Below the pieces are notes generated by a model. The model ran no database searches. It was not told where the DNA came from and worked only from the letters and a program-made list of their open reading frames with translations. Source: Rhodospirillales bacterium (GTDB lineage Bacteria; Pseudomonadota; Alphaproteobacteria; Rhodospirillales; Magnetospirillaceae). Taken from it: a DNA stretch of 11,395 bases. Below, one piece after another: positions 1-9,671 of the stretch (position 1 is its first letter; each line of letters starts with the position of its first letter). The position numbers and the translations under genes are program-made. Location of the stretch: positions 1 through 11,395 of the forward strand of contig JASHSH010000160.1 of the NCBI GenBank assembly GCA_030040955.1, written 5' to 3'.

Positions 1-499
1 GGGACGGGCGGTGGCATCCATTCCCGGCCGCGACATCGCGGCGATCGAGTTCCTCGACGCGCGCGGAGGCGACGGGCTCGCGCGCAAGTACCGGGCGATG
101 ATGCTCGGCGGGCGTCTCTATCCCATCCACCTCGCCGCCGCCGGGCAATGGAAGGTGCACTACTTCACTTCCGCGATGGCGGAGAGCCAGGCGCACCGCG
201 CGGAGGAGGCGGTTTACCTGAACGATATGCGGGCGGTTCTGGGCGCCCGGGCGATGTCCGCGCTGGAACTGGTAGCGAATCGATTGGGCCTCGACTATGG
301 CGGCGTCGATTTCGGCTTGGCCGCCGACGGGAATCTGCTTTTGTTCGAGGCCAATGCGACGATGGTGATCAATCCGCCCGAGCCGGACCCGATTTGGGAC
401 TATCGCCGTCCCGCGGTCGGGCGCGCGCTCGATGCCGTGCGCGAAATGCTGATTTCCAGGGCCGGCGGACGATTGCCCGCGCCTCGCGGCGGGAGTTAA
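1..499 (+). CDS. ATP-grasp (RimK/glutathione-synthase-like) domain protein, C-terminal part, cut by left edge
   Basis: The reading frame is open from base 2 to a TAA at 497-499, so this is the 3' end of a longer gene. A GTG at base 11 is in frame but is unlikely to be the true start. About 165 residues are visible. They include a K-Y-R segment followed by a conserved LYPIHLA stretch, a W-K-V-H-Y-F motif, a YGGVDFGL strand and a final LLFEANATM motif. The D and the E-x-N of these last two motifs match the Mg/ATP ligand region that closes an ATP-grasp fold. In relatives this domain often follows TPR repeats or other modules, which cannot be seen here. ATP-grasp enzymes join a carboxylate to an amine or thiol using ATP; the substrate is unknown. 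msrA begins 30 bases downstream on the same strand and may be co-transcribed. Fold assignment is fairly sure; specific function is not. Confidence 0.7.
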   Translation, partial: GRAVASIPGRDIAAIEFLDARGGDGLARKYRAMMLGGRLYPIHLAAAGQWKVHYFTSAMAESQAHRAEEAVYLNDMRAVLGARAMSALELVANRLGLDYGGVDFGLAADGNLLLFEANATMVINPPEPDPIWDYRRPAVGRALDAVREMLISRAGGRLPAPRGGS

Positions 500-515
500 A
501 ATATGCCGACTGGTC

Positions 516-522
516 GGGGAGG
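516..522 (+). promoter_or_regulatory. Shine-Dalgarno site that fixes the msrA start
   Basis: GGGGAGG lies 7 bases before the ATG at 530. The alternative in-frame ATG at 503 lies only 3 bases after the upstream stop codon and has no comparable site in front of it. The ribosome site therefore supports translation from 530. Confidence 0.65.
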
Positions 523-529
523 TTTGACC

Positions 530-1183
<654 letters not shown>

Positions 1184-1189
1184 GCCGGT

Positions 1190-2131
1190 TCAGGGCAGCC
1201 GGGCCAGTCGTTCGTTCAGCAATCGATACATCCCGTCGGCGTCCGCCGCGTTGACGGCGAACACATTGGCCGGGCGCCTGGTGACGCCCCACCAATCCAC
1301 CACCGTCATGCCCATCGTCAGCTCGCTCGAAATCTCGACGGTGAGGTTGCACTTGCGGCCCTGGAACAGCTCGGGCCGCAGCAGATATGCGATCACCGTC
1401 GGATCGTGAAGCGGCGCGCCCTTGGTGCCGTATTTGTTGCGGTCGAACTTCTCCGAGAAGGTCAGCATGTTGGCGACGGTGACCCCGCAGCGGTTGCCGA
1501 TCGCGCGCATCGCCTCGACGCGTTCGCGCGTGCTGAGCACCTTGTGGGTGACGTCGAGGCTCATCATGGTGATCGGAATGCCGCTGCGCATGACGATGTC
1601 GGCGGCCTGCGGATCGACATAGATGTTGAACTCGGCGGTGGGCGTAATGTTGCCGCCCTCGAAATAGGCGCCGCCCATCATCACGAGTTCGCGCACGCGC
1701 GGCGCGATGTCGGGCGCCTTCACCAGCGCGAGCGCGACATTGGTGAGCGGGCCCAGCGTGCAGAGCGTAATGCTGCCGGCGGGCTCAGCGCGCAATATGT
1801 CGACCAGATGGTCCACCCCGTGCTGGGGCTGCAAGGCCATCTTCGGCTCGGGCAGGTTCGAGCCGTCCAGCCCGGTCTCGCCATGGACATATTCCGCCGT
1901 GACCAGCTGCCGCACCATGGGCCGCACGCTGCCGGCATAGACGGGGATGTCGGCGCGTCCCGCCACCTCGCAGACGCGGCGCACGTTCTTCTGGGTGAGC
2001 GCGAGAGGCACGTTCCCCGCCACGGCGACGATGCTTGCCACCTCAAGCTCGTCGCGCGAGCCGAGCGCGAGCAGGATCGCGACGGCGTCGTCCTGGCCAG
2101 GATCCGTGTCGATGATGATGCGCCGGGCCAT
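1190..2131 (-). CDS. Inosine-uridine preferring nucleoside hydrolase family (IunH)
   Basis: This enzyme cleaves the N-glycosidic bond of ribonucleosides to give a free base and ribose. The 313 residues carry the full family signature. A DTDPGQDD calcium-binding motif lies at residues 8-15, VAGN at 37-40 and a VHGETGLDG loop at about 82-90. LGPLTNVA lies near 126, the MMGGA strand at 151-155 and the EFNIYVDPQAA segment at about 167-177. The C-terminal HDP at 242-244 contains the catalytic-pocket histidine and a calcium-ligand aspartate. Length matches the family (about 310). The ATG at 2129-2131 is preceded by AGGGAGG (complement of 2137-2143) at 5 bases, a strong ribosome site. No signal peptide is seen, so the protein is cytosolic. 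It converges on msrA and diverges from the TSUP and PuuE-like pair. Exact nucleoside preference cannot be read from the sequence. Confidence 0.94.
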   Translation of the reverse strand: MARRIIIDTDPGQDDAVAILLALGSRDELEVASIVAVAGNVPLALTQKNVRRVCEVAGRADIPVYAGSVRPMVRQLVTAEYVHGETGLDGSNLPEPKMALQPQHGVDHLVDILRAEPAGSITLCTLGPLTNVALALVKAPDIAPRVRELVMMGGAYFEGGNITPTAEFNIYVDPQAADIVMRSGIPITMMSLDVTHKVLSTRERVEAMRAIGNRCGVTVANMLTFSEKFDRNKYGTKGAPLHDPTVIAYLLRPELFQGRKCNLTVEISSELTMGMTVVDWWGVTRRPANVFAVNAADADGMYRLLNERLARLP

Positions 2132-2154
2132 TCGTTCCTCCCTGCTGGCCTTGC

Positions 2155-2173
2155 CCCGGATGTACCATCCGGG
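2155..2173 (-). promoter_or_regulatory. Perfect 8-bp hairpin in the nucleoside hydrolase leader
   Basis: CCCGGATG and CATCCGGG form a perfect inverted repeat around a 3-base loop. It ends 11 bases before the ribosome site (2137-2143) on the minus strand. It could be a leader RNA hairpin or an operator. No U-run follows it in either direction, so it does not look like a terminator. The symmetry is observed; the role is inferred. Confidence 0.45.
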
Positions 2174-2237
2174 CCGCGGCTCGACCAGCGCCCGACAAGT
2201 GCGTCAGCTACGATCGCCAATTAGCAGCCATTTAGAG

Positions 2238-2285
2238 TACAATACAGGATACTTACATGCGTACATCGTGTAAATTCGTTTGACT
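2238..2285. promoter_or_regulatory. AT-rich divergent promoter/operator candidate with inverted repeat
   Basis: This patch is much richer in A and T than its surroundings and sits between two divergent transcription units. It contains TTACATG (2253-2259) and CGTGTAA (2267-2273), an inverted repeat matching at 6 of 7 positions around a 7-base centre. Four TACA tetramers start at 2238, 2243, 2254 and 2262. On the minus strand TTACAC (2273-2268) and TATCCT (2251-2246), spaced by 16 bases, resemble -35 and -10 boxes (4 of 6 matches each) for the nucleoside hydrolase. A TTGACT at 2280-2285 could be a -35 for the plus-strand pair, but no good -10 follows. A regulator site overlapping the promoters is plausible but unproven. 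Confidence 0.35.
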
Positions 2286-2352
2286 TTCCGCGCCCGCGCA
2301 TGTTTGTCTGGTCCGCCTAGCCACATCGCCGAAGGGTCCGAACGGTCGCGGA

Positions 2353-3141
2353 ATGAGTCTGTTTCACGCCATACAGCCTCTCTATTCGCTGTCGGGCTTC
2401 GCGGTCGGCCTGCTGGTGGGACTGACCGGGGTGGGCGGCGGGTCGCTGATGACCCCGCTGCTGATACTGCTGTTCGGCATCCACCCGGCGACCGCCGTCG
2501 GCACCGACCTGCTCTACGCGGCCGCCACCAAGACCGCTGGCACCGCGGTTCACGGATGGAACCGCAACATCGACTGGCGGGTGGTCGGCCGCCTGGCCGC
2601 CGGCAGCGTCCCCGCCACCGCGATCACCATCCTGTTCCTTTCGCAGCTCCTTCCGCCGGGGCATGCGAAGGCGGACTTCATCTCACCCATGGTCGGCGTC
2701 GCCGTGATCATTACCGCGATCTCGCTGATGTTCCGCAAGACGCTGTTGCGCTACGTGTCGGCGCGCCAAGGCAAGATGACCGAGGCGCGGACCACGCTGC
2801 TCACCATAGTGCTCGGCGCCACCATGGGCGTCCTGGTCTCGCTCTCCTCGGTCGGCGCGGGAGCGATCGGCGTCACCGTGCTGTTCATTCTCTATCCCAA
2901 GTTTCCCACCGTGCGGATCGTGGGCTCCGACATCGCGCACGCGGTGCCGCTCACCCTGCTTGCCGGCGCCGGGCACTGGTATCTGGGGGATGTGAATTTC
3001 GGGCTACTCGGCTCGCTGTTGGTCGGATCGCTGCCGGGCATCGTCATCGGCAGCGTGGTCGCCGCGCGGGTGCCCGATACGCTGCTGCGGCCGATTCTGG
3101 CCTCGACTCTGGTGGTGGTCGGGGGCAAGCTCATCGCCTGA
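2353..3141 (+). CDS. TauE/SafE (TSUP) family membrane transporter
   Basis: This is a 262-residue integral inner-membrane protein of the TSUP family, whose members export or move small anions such as sulfite, sulfoacetate and other organosulfur or carboxylate compounds. The sequence is strongly hydrophobic, with about seven to eight likely membrane segments (for example residues 10-41, 83-100, 112-127, 148-180, 196-211, 216-238 and 247-261). It shows the internal two-fold repeat of the family. LTGVGGG at 24-30, followed by TAVGTDLLYA at 47-56, is mirrored by LSSVGAG at 164-170 and VGSDIAHA at 190-197. The start at ATG 2353 has no good ribosome site, but no other ATG or GTG exists upstream in frame. 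The PuuE-like gene follows after 15 bases, so the two are probably one operon. The substrate is unknown; neighbours do not point to sulfur metabolism. Confidence 0.9.
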   Translation: MSLFHAIQPLYSLSGFAVGLLVGLTGVGGGSLMTPLLILLFGIHPATAVGTDLLYAAATKTAGTAVHGWNRNIDWRVVGRLAAGSVPATAITILFLSQLLPPGHAKADFISPMVGVAVIITAISLMFRKTLLRYVSARQGKMTEARTTLLTIVLGATMGVLVSLSSVGAGAIGVTVLFILYPKFPTVRIVGSDIAHAVPLTLLAGAGHWYLGDVNFGLLGSLLVGSLPGIVIGSVVAARVPDTLLRPILASTLVVVGGKLIA

Positions 3142-3156
3142 CGGCGACGTTTCCCC

Positions 3157-4059
3157 ATGGCCCTGCCCGCGCACGGTCGCTACGACTATCATTCGCTGCG
3201 AGACCGGCCGGTCTATGACTGGCCGGACGGCGCGCGGCTCGCCGTCTATGTCGGCCTCAATCTCGAGCATTTCGCCTTCGGCGAGGGGCTGGGCGCGGAA
3301 TTGACCCATCCGGGGCCGCAGCCCGACGTGCTGAACTATTCCTGGCGCGATTGGGGCAACCGAATCGGCGCCTGGCGCCTGCGTGATCTACTCGACTCCT
3401 TGCGCCTTCCCTGCTCGGTGCTGGTCAATGCCGCGGTATGCGAATACTGCCCCGAGCTTCCGCACGCTTTCGCCGCGCGCGGCGACGAGATCGTCGGCCA
3501 CGGCCTCACCAATTCCGAACGCCAGGGCACGCTCGACGAGACCGAGGAGGCGGATTTGATCCGCCGCGCGACCGAAACGCTGGAGCGCACCTTCGGGCAT
3601 CGGCCCGCCGGCTGGTTGAGCCCCTGGATATCGGAGAGCATGGCGACTCCCGACCTGCTGGTCGACGAAGGCTATTCCTACCTGCTCGACTGGTGCCACG
3701 ACGACCAGCCGGTATGGATGCGTACGCGCAGCCGGCCGATCCTCTCGGTTCCCTATCCGCAAGAAGTCAACGACATCCCCGCCATCGTGGTGCGCAAGGC
3801 GGGTGCGGCGGAATTCGCCGACATGATCGTCGACCAGTTCGACGAGATGATTGAGCAATGCGAGCGCCAGCCGCTAGTGATGGGCATCGCGCTGCACCCT
3901 TATATCGTCGGCCAGCCGTTCCGGCTGCGCCACCTGCGCAGGGCGTTGAAGCATGTGGCGGCGAACCGTCCGGTGGTCTGGCTCACCACTGCCGGCGCGA
4001 TCGCGCGCCACATCGCCGAACTGCCCGCCGGCACGGTGCCGGGCGATTTGGGGATGTGA
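3157..4059 (+). CDS. Polysaccharide-deacetylase-fold protein, PuuE/allantoinase-like
   Basis: A 300-residue protein of the NodB/carbohydrate esterase 4 fold, closest in pattern to the PuuE-type allantoinases and related hydrolases acting on C-N bonds. Visible landmarks are the first strand AVYVGLNLEHF (29-39), DEIVGHG with a conserved histidine at 115, GWLSPWISES (152-161) at the position of the family's third motif, and YLLDWCHDDQP (175-185). The ending is ALHPYIVGQPFRLRHL (245-260), then a W-L-T segment. The classical metal site is altered: the TFDD motif is replaced by N-L-E-H, and only the first histidine of HxxxH remains. PuuE is reported to work without metal, so this supports the PuuE-like reading over a sugar deacetylase. 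No signal peptide is seen, so the protein should be cytosolic. It shares a likely operon with the TSUP transporter. Substrate is inferred only; generic annotation may say polysaccharide deacetylase. Confidence 0.85.
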   Translation: MALPAHGRYDYHSLRDRPVYDWPDGARLAVYVGLNLEHFAFGEGLGAELTHPGPQPDVLNYSWRDWGNRIGAWRLRDLLDSLRLPCSVLVNAAVCEYCPELPHAFAARGDEIVGHGLTNSERQGTLDETEEADLIRRATETLERTFGHRPAGWLSPWISESMATPDLLVDEGYSYLLDWCHDDQPVWMRTRSRPILSVPYPQEVNDIPAIVVRKAGAAEFADMIVDQFDEMIEQCERQPLVMGIALHPYIVGQPFRLRHLRRALKHVAANRPVVWLTTAGAIARHIAELPAGTVPGDLGM

Positions 4060-4082
4060 GGGGCGCGAACGCGCAACCGTCG

Positions 4083-4106
4083 GGTTCGGCAGTCCGATGC
4101 CGAGCC
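4083..4106 (+). terminator. Hairpin between convergent genes, possible transcription terminator
   Basis: GGTTCGGCA (4083-4091) pairs with TGCCGAGCC (4098-4106) around a 6-base loop, giving a 9-bp stem. One pair is U-G in a plus-strand RNA and would be an A-C mismatch in a minus-strand RNA, which favours plus-strand transcription. It lies 24 bases after the PuuE-like stop codon and before the stop of the convergent Sel1 gene. The stem is followed by AAAAA rather than a T-run, so it is not a textbook intrinsic terminator. Confidence 0.4.
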
Positions 4107-4122
4107 AAAAAGGACTCCGCCG

Positions 4123-4920
4123 TCAGGAACTCGATGGGCGCGAGAAAAGACTCGAAATCGCGTCGCAGGCAGGAGCGTGCCCCGGCGGCTCCGGGACGGT
4201 TCGAAACATCATCGCTGCTTCGTTTCTGGGCGGTGGCAACGCCCCCGTGAATCCGTTCCGGCGCAGCATGTCCTGGGCAACGGAATTGCCGGTCTTTGCG
4301 GCCTTATAGATCAATGCCTCGCCTTTCCGTCGCTGCTCGGCGTCCTCGCTGTGCAAAAGCGAAGCGCCAAGATTGACCATCGCGCTCGCGTGCCCCCGAT
4401 CGATCGATTGTTGCCAGAGATCTTGCGCCACGGAGATATCCTTAGGGACACCGCGCCCTTGCGCGTAGTCCAAGCCGAGATTGTTGAGCGCGCGAGGATT
4501 GCCCAGCCGGACCGCCTTGCAGGTCCATTCGATCGCCTTACCGAGATCGACCGCTACGCCCGTGCCGAAATTGTATTTGTATCCGATTGCATTCATTGCT
4601 TCGGCGTTGCCCTGGGCCGCCGAGAGCGCGTACAGGCGAAGCGCCTCGGCCTGATCCACGGGCGTGGCTTGCCCGCGCGCGTACATGTATCCAAGATTGA
4701 CCTGACCGTCCGAATTGCCGCAGTCGGCGGCGACCTTGAGATCGACGAAGGCACGCTCGAACTGACCGCTGTTATATTCCTGGATACCAGCCAACAATTT
4801 TGCGGCTCCGCCGTCGCGGCATTGCGGTGCTACGTTCGCGACTCCGCCATGCGGGGAAGGCTCCGCACACGCTACACAAAACACCGCTGAAACCAGCGCG
4901 ATGTAGCGGATCAAGTTCAT
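4123..4920 (-). CDS. Exported Sel1-repeat (TPR-like) protein
   Basis: The product is 265 residues from ATG 4918-4920. An in-frame ATG at 4980 would add 20 residues in front of the hydrophobic leader and is less likely. The N-terminus (M-N-L-I-R-Y, then a hydrophobic stretch ending VFCVACAE) looks like an export signal. The cysteine before A-E could be a lipidation site, though the box is imperfect, and cleavage after ACA is an alternative. The body has about four Sel1-like repeats of roughly 36 residues, with hallmarks such as NLGYMYARG, AIGYKYNFGTGV, NLGLDYAQGRGVPKD and NLGASLLH. Such repeats form helical scaffolds for protein-protein contacts in the envelope. The C-terminal 40 residues are proline- and serine-rich and look disordered. 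Codon third positions are visibly less GC-biased than in gyrA or msrA. The gene follows tRNA-Lys on the same strand after 91 bases. The partner and role are unknown. Confidence 0.85.
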   Translation of the reverse strand: MNLIRYIALVSAVFCVACAEPSPHGGVANVAPQCRDGGAAKLLAGIQEYNSGQFERAFVDLKVAADCGNSDGQVNLGYMYARGQATPVDQAEALRLYALSAAQGNAEAMNAIGYKYNFGTGVAVDLGKAIEWTCKAVRLGNPRALNNLGLDYAQGRGVPKDISVAQDLWQQSIDRGHASAMVNLGASLLHSEDAEQRRKGEALIYKAAKTGNSVAQDMLRRNGFTGALPPPRNEAAMMFRTVPEPPGHAPACDAISSLFSRPSSS

Positions 4921-5011
4921 CCCGCTATCCCCGCCAAGAGCGAAAGCATGTCCAATTAGCCAGGCGCCGCGCGCCGGCAATCCGGAGCCCTCGCATTTTT
5001 CTGCCTCGGAG

Positions 5012-5087
5012 TGGTGAGCCCGGCGGGAGTCGAACCCGCGACCCCATGATTAAAAGTCACGTGCTCTACCACCTGAGCTACGGGCTC
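5012..5087 (-). tRNA. trnK: tRNA-Lys, anticodon UUU
   Basis: The minus strand folds into a complete cloverleaf of 76 bases including an encoded CCA (complement of 5012-5014). The acceptor stem GAGCCCG/CGGGCTC is a perfect 7 bp. The D arm contains AGCTCAGGTGGTAGAGC. The anticodon loop is C-T-TTT-A-A with the anticodon at 5054-5052, and the T arm carries GGTTCGA. Discriminator base is A. The UUU anticodon reads AAA and AAG lysine codons. The gene lies between the cyclophilin and the Sel1 gene, all on the minus strand. It has its own promoter. Confidence 0.98.
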
Positions 5088-5101
5088 GCCAGCGCAGGCG
5101 C

Positions 5102-5130
5102 ACCATAGGTAGGGAGGCGGCCGGGGTCAA
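5102..5130 (-). promoter_or_regulatory. Sigma70-type promoter of tRNA-Lys
   Basis: On the minus strand TTGACC (complement of 5125-5130) is separated by exactly 17 bases from TATGGT (complement of 5102-5107). These match the -35 consensus at 5 of 6 positions and the -10 at 4 of 6. The predicted transcript would begin near 5095, about 8 bases before the mature tRNA 5' end. This fits a dedicated, strong, short-leader tRNA promoter. Confidence 0.65.
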
Positions 5131-5146
5131 CCCGCACGGCCGCGGA

Positions 5147-5168
5147 CCCGCGCGGCAAAGCCGGCGGG
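5147..5168 (-). terminator. GC-rich hairpin just after the cyclophilin gene, possible terminator
   Basis: On the minus strand CCCGCCGGC pairs with GCCG-C-GCGGG around a TTT loop, a 9-bp stem with one bulged base. It lies directly after the cyclophilin TAA (5170-5172) and before the tRNA promoter, which is where the gyrA-coaD-cyclophilin transcript should end. No U-run follows, so termination may be factor-dependent or the hairpin may only protect the 3' end. Confidence 0.35.
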
Positions 5169-5169
5169 C

Positions 5170-5733
5170 TTAATCCTTCACGTCGGTCGCCAGACGCATC
5201 CAGACGATGCGGTCCGGATCGAACACCATGCCGTTGCGCGCGGGATCGCCCTTCTTGATCTTGTCGACATACTCCATGCCGGAGACCACCCGGCCCCAGA
5301 TCGTGTACTTGCCGTCGAGCGAGGGTTGCGGCGCCAGGCAGATGAAGAACTGCGAATCCGCGCTGTCGGGATCCATGGCGCGCGCCATCGAGACGGTGCC
5401 GCGCTCGTGCTGCGCCGAGGAGAACTCGGCCTTGAGTTTGTGGCCGGAGCCGCCGGTGCCGGTGCCGGTGGGATCGCCGCCCTGCACCATGAATCCGTCG
5501 ATCACCCGGTGGAACGGCGTGCCGTCGTAGAACTTCTCGCGCACCAGCTGCTTGATGCGCTCGACGTGATGGGGCGCGAGATCGGGCCGCATCTCGATCA
5601 CCACCCGCCCGGTCGACAGCTGCATGATCAGCGTGTTCTCCGGGTCCTTGACCGCGGGGCCGACGGCGTGGACGCCGGACGCTCCCGCGAGGAATAGGCC
5701 GATCGCCGCCAGCAGCTTGCGGATCACGCGCAT
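5170..5733 (-). CDS. Periplasmic cyclophilin-type peptidyl-prolyl cis-trans isomerase
   Basis: Cyclophilins speed cis-trans isomerisation at proline bonds and assist folding. The 187-residue product begins with a basic and hydrophobic signal peptide, roughly residues 1-23 ending GVHA, so it should act in the periplasm. The core domain carries the family motif FHRVIDGFMVQGGDPTGTG (74-92) with the catalytic arginine at 76. It also has the glutamine of MVQGGD, the SQFFICL strand (127-133) and YTIWGRVVSG (143-152). Length is normal for the compact bacterial type. ATG 5731-5733 lies only 3 bases after the coaD stop. An AAGGGG site about 6 bases before the ATG sits inside the end of coaD. This arrangement means translation is probably coupled to coaD. 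It is the last gene of the gyrA-coaD-cyclophilin unit. Confidence 0.94.
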   Translation of the reverse strand: MRVIRKLLAAIGLFLAGASGVHAVGPAVKDPENTLIMQLSTGRVVIEMRPDLAPHHVERIKQLVREKFYDGTPFHRVIDGFMVQGGDPTGTGTGGSGHKLKAEFSSAQHERGTVSMARAMDPDSADSQFFICLAPQPSLDGKYTIWGRVVSGMEYVDKIKKGDPARNGMVFDPDRIVWMRLATDVKD

Positions 5734-5736
5734 GGC

Positions 5737-6250
5737 TCACCCCTTCTTCGATTTGGCCAAGGCCGCCCAGCGCCGCTCGAGACGCGCGCGCACCCTGGGC
5801 GAGACGAAGGACGAGATGTCGCCGCCGAGGAAGCCAATCTCCTTGACGAAACGCGAGGAGATGAACTGGCAGTGCTCGGAGGCCATGAGGAACATCGTCT
5901 CGATCCGGTCGTTGAGGCGGGTATTCATGCCCGCCATCTGGAATTCGTATTCGAAGTCCGACACCGCGCGCAGGCCGCGCACGATCACCGACGCGCCGCA
6001 GGACGCGGCGAAGTGAACCAGCAGGGAGTCGAATGGCCGCACCTCGATGATCGAGCCGTTCGGGGGACCCAGCTCGGCCACGTCCTCCCGCACCATCGCC
6101 ACGCGCTCGTCGAGATTGAACAGCGGTCCCTTGCCCGCGTTCACCGCCACCGCGACGATCAGCCGGTCGACGACCCGGCAGGCGCGCTGGATGATGTCCA
6201 GATGCCCGTTGGTGATCGGGTCGAAGGTGCCCGGATAGACGCCGATGCGG

Positions 6251-6258
<8 letters not shown>
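5737..6258 (-). CDS. coaD: Phosphopantetheine adenylyltransferase CoaD
   Basis: CoaD transfers AMP from ATP to 4'-phosphopantetheine, making dephospho-CoA in the penultimate step of coenzyme A synthesis. From ATG 6256-6258 the product is 173 residues, within the usual 160-170 range. An upstream in-frame start at 6288 would add 10 residues that relatives lack. Motifs present are YPGTFDPITNGH (8-19) with the nucleotidyltransferase T-x-G-H signature, NAGKGPLF at 40-47, VRGLRAVSDFEYEFQMA (93-109) and the ISSRFVKEI block (133-141) that binds ATP. A strong GGGGAGG ribosome site lies 6 bases upstream, inside the gyrA coding region. The start codon overlaps the gyrA stop region by 8 bases, so expression should be coupled to gyrA. 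Confidence 0.96.
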
Positions 6259-9022
<2,764 letters not shown>

Positions 9023-9092
9023 GTCGTCGGTCTCGGCGGAGGCTGTGGTGGGGGACGGCGGCCCGGGAAAACGGGCTCAAATCCGCAGCGCC

Positions 9093-9121
9093 AAACTAGC
9101 AGATGGGATGGCCCGGAACAA
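9093..9121 (-). promoter_or_regulatory. Weak candidate gyrA promoter
   Basis: On the minus strand TTGTTC (complement of 9116-9121) is followed after 17 bases by TAGTTT (complement of 9093-9098). A TG one base before the -10 gives an extended -10 pattern. Match to consensus is only 3 of 6 in each box, so this is tentative. It would give a leader of roughly 60 bases before the TTG start and lies in the 115-base gap after the upstream gene. Confidence 0.3.
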
Positions 9122-9137
9122 GGAAACGGCGTGGGTT

Positions 9138-9671
9138 CTAGTACCCTGATTTGCGGCACAAATCCGTAAGAATCTGCGCCTGGCTGCCGATCAGCGGCTG
9201 GCCGTTCAGCGTGGCCTCTCCGGTCTTGGTGTCGATGCTCACATGGCCGACCGGCATGGCGGTGTTGTCGAACCGTCCGGAGATGGCGGCGAGCTGACCT
9301 TGCGCCTGGGCGAGCTGCTGCTGACTGGCCGTGTCGGAGGGATTTTGGGCGAGCTTGGCCTGGGCGGCGGCGATCTGCTGCTGGAGCAGCGTGCGCTGGC
9401 CGTAATTGATCGGGTTTACCACGATGTCGAACTCGACCTTGGCCGGCAGGTTGTACGTGAAGCCGCCGGGCAGGTCGGCCGGGGCGACCGCATGGCCGTG
9501 CACATCCACCCCGGGCTGATATTCGACCCCCGCCGGCGTGTGATTGGTCGCCAAGGCCTGGCAGTCGGTACGGCTGATCGAACCGCCTGCCTGGCCCACG
9601 CTCACCTGATCGGCGCCCGCCCCGCCGGAGACCAGGAACAGCGCCAATCCCGCCGAAACCATCAATTTCAC
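9138..9671 (-). CDS. Secreted protein of unknown function with Gln/Ala-rich helical segment
   Basis: I do not recognise a characterised function. The 177-residue product starts at GTG 9669-9671, with GAGGG 7 bases upstream. The ATG three codons later is further from that site. A signal peptide is clear (about residues 1-20, ending GAGADQ), so the protein should be periplasmic or outside the cell. After it come a VDVHGHAVAPADLPGG segment (55-70) and a strand-rich VEFDIVVNP. A Q/A-rich stretch at about 96-130, interrupted by N-P, is likely a helical hairpin or coiled coil. A closing domain contains HVSIDTKTGEATLNGQPL. Two cysteines (37 and 172) near the ends of the mature protein could form a disulfide. 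It is separate from gyrA downstream by 115 bases. Coding is supported by the leader and regular codon use. Confidence 0.75.
   Translation of the reverse strand: MKLMVSAGLALFLVSGGAGADQVSVGQAGGSISRTDCQALATNHTPAGVEYQPGVDVHGHAVAPADLPGGFTYNLPAKVEFDIVVNPINYGQRTLLQQQIAAAQAKLAQNPSDTASQQQLAQAQGQLAAISGRFDNTAMPVGHVSIDTKTGEATLNGQPLIGSQAQILTDLCRKSGY

Noticed and set aside
11..499. Treating the first gene as a complete 162-residue protein starting at GTG 11
   Set aside because: The frame is open to the left edge and the visible part is only the C-terminal half of an ATP-grasp domain.
1406..2224. Plus-strand open frame opposite the nucleoside hydrolase
   Set aside because: Antisense of a complete, motif-verified enzyme with histidine/arginine-rich composition; no ribosome site.
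4083..4111. Resemblance of the hairpin at 4083-4106 to a tRNA T-arm and acceptor end, as a possible attachment site for an island bounded by tRNA-Lys
   Set aside because: Only the short CGGGTTCG block matches the tRNA, it is in inverted orientation and the remainder differs; no integrase is present.
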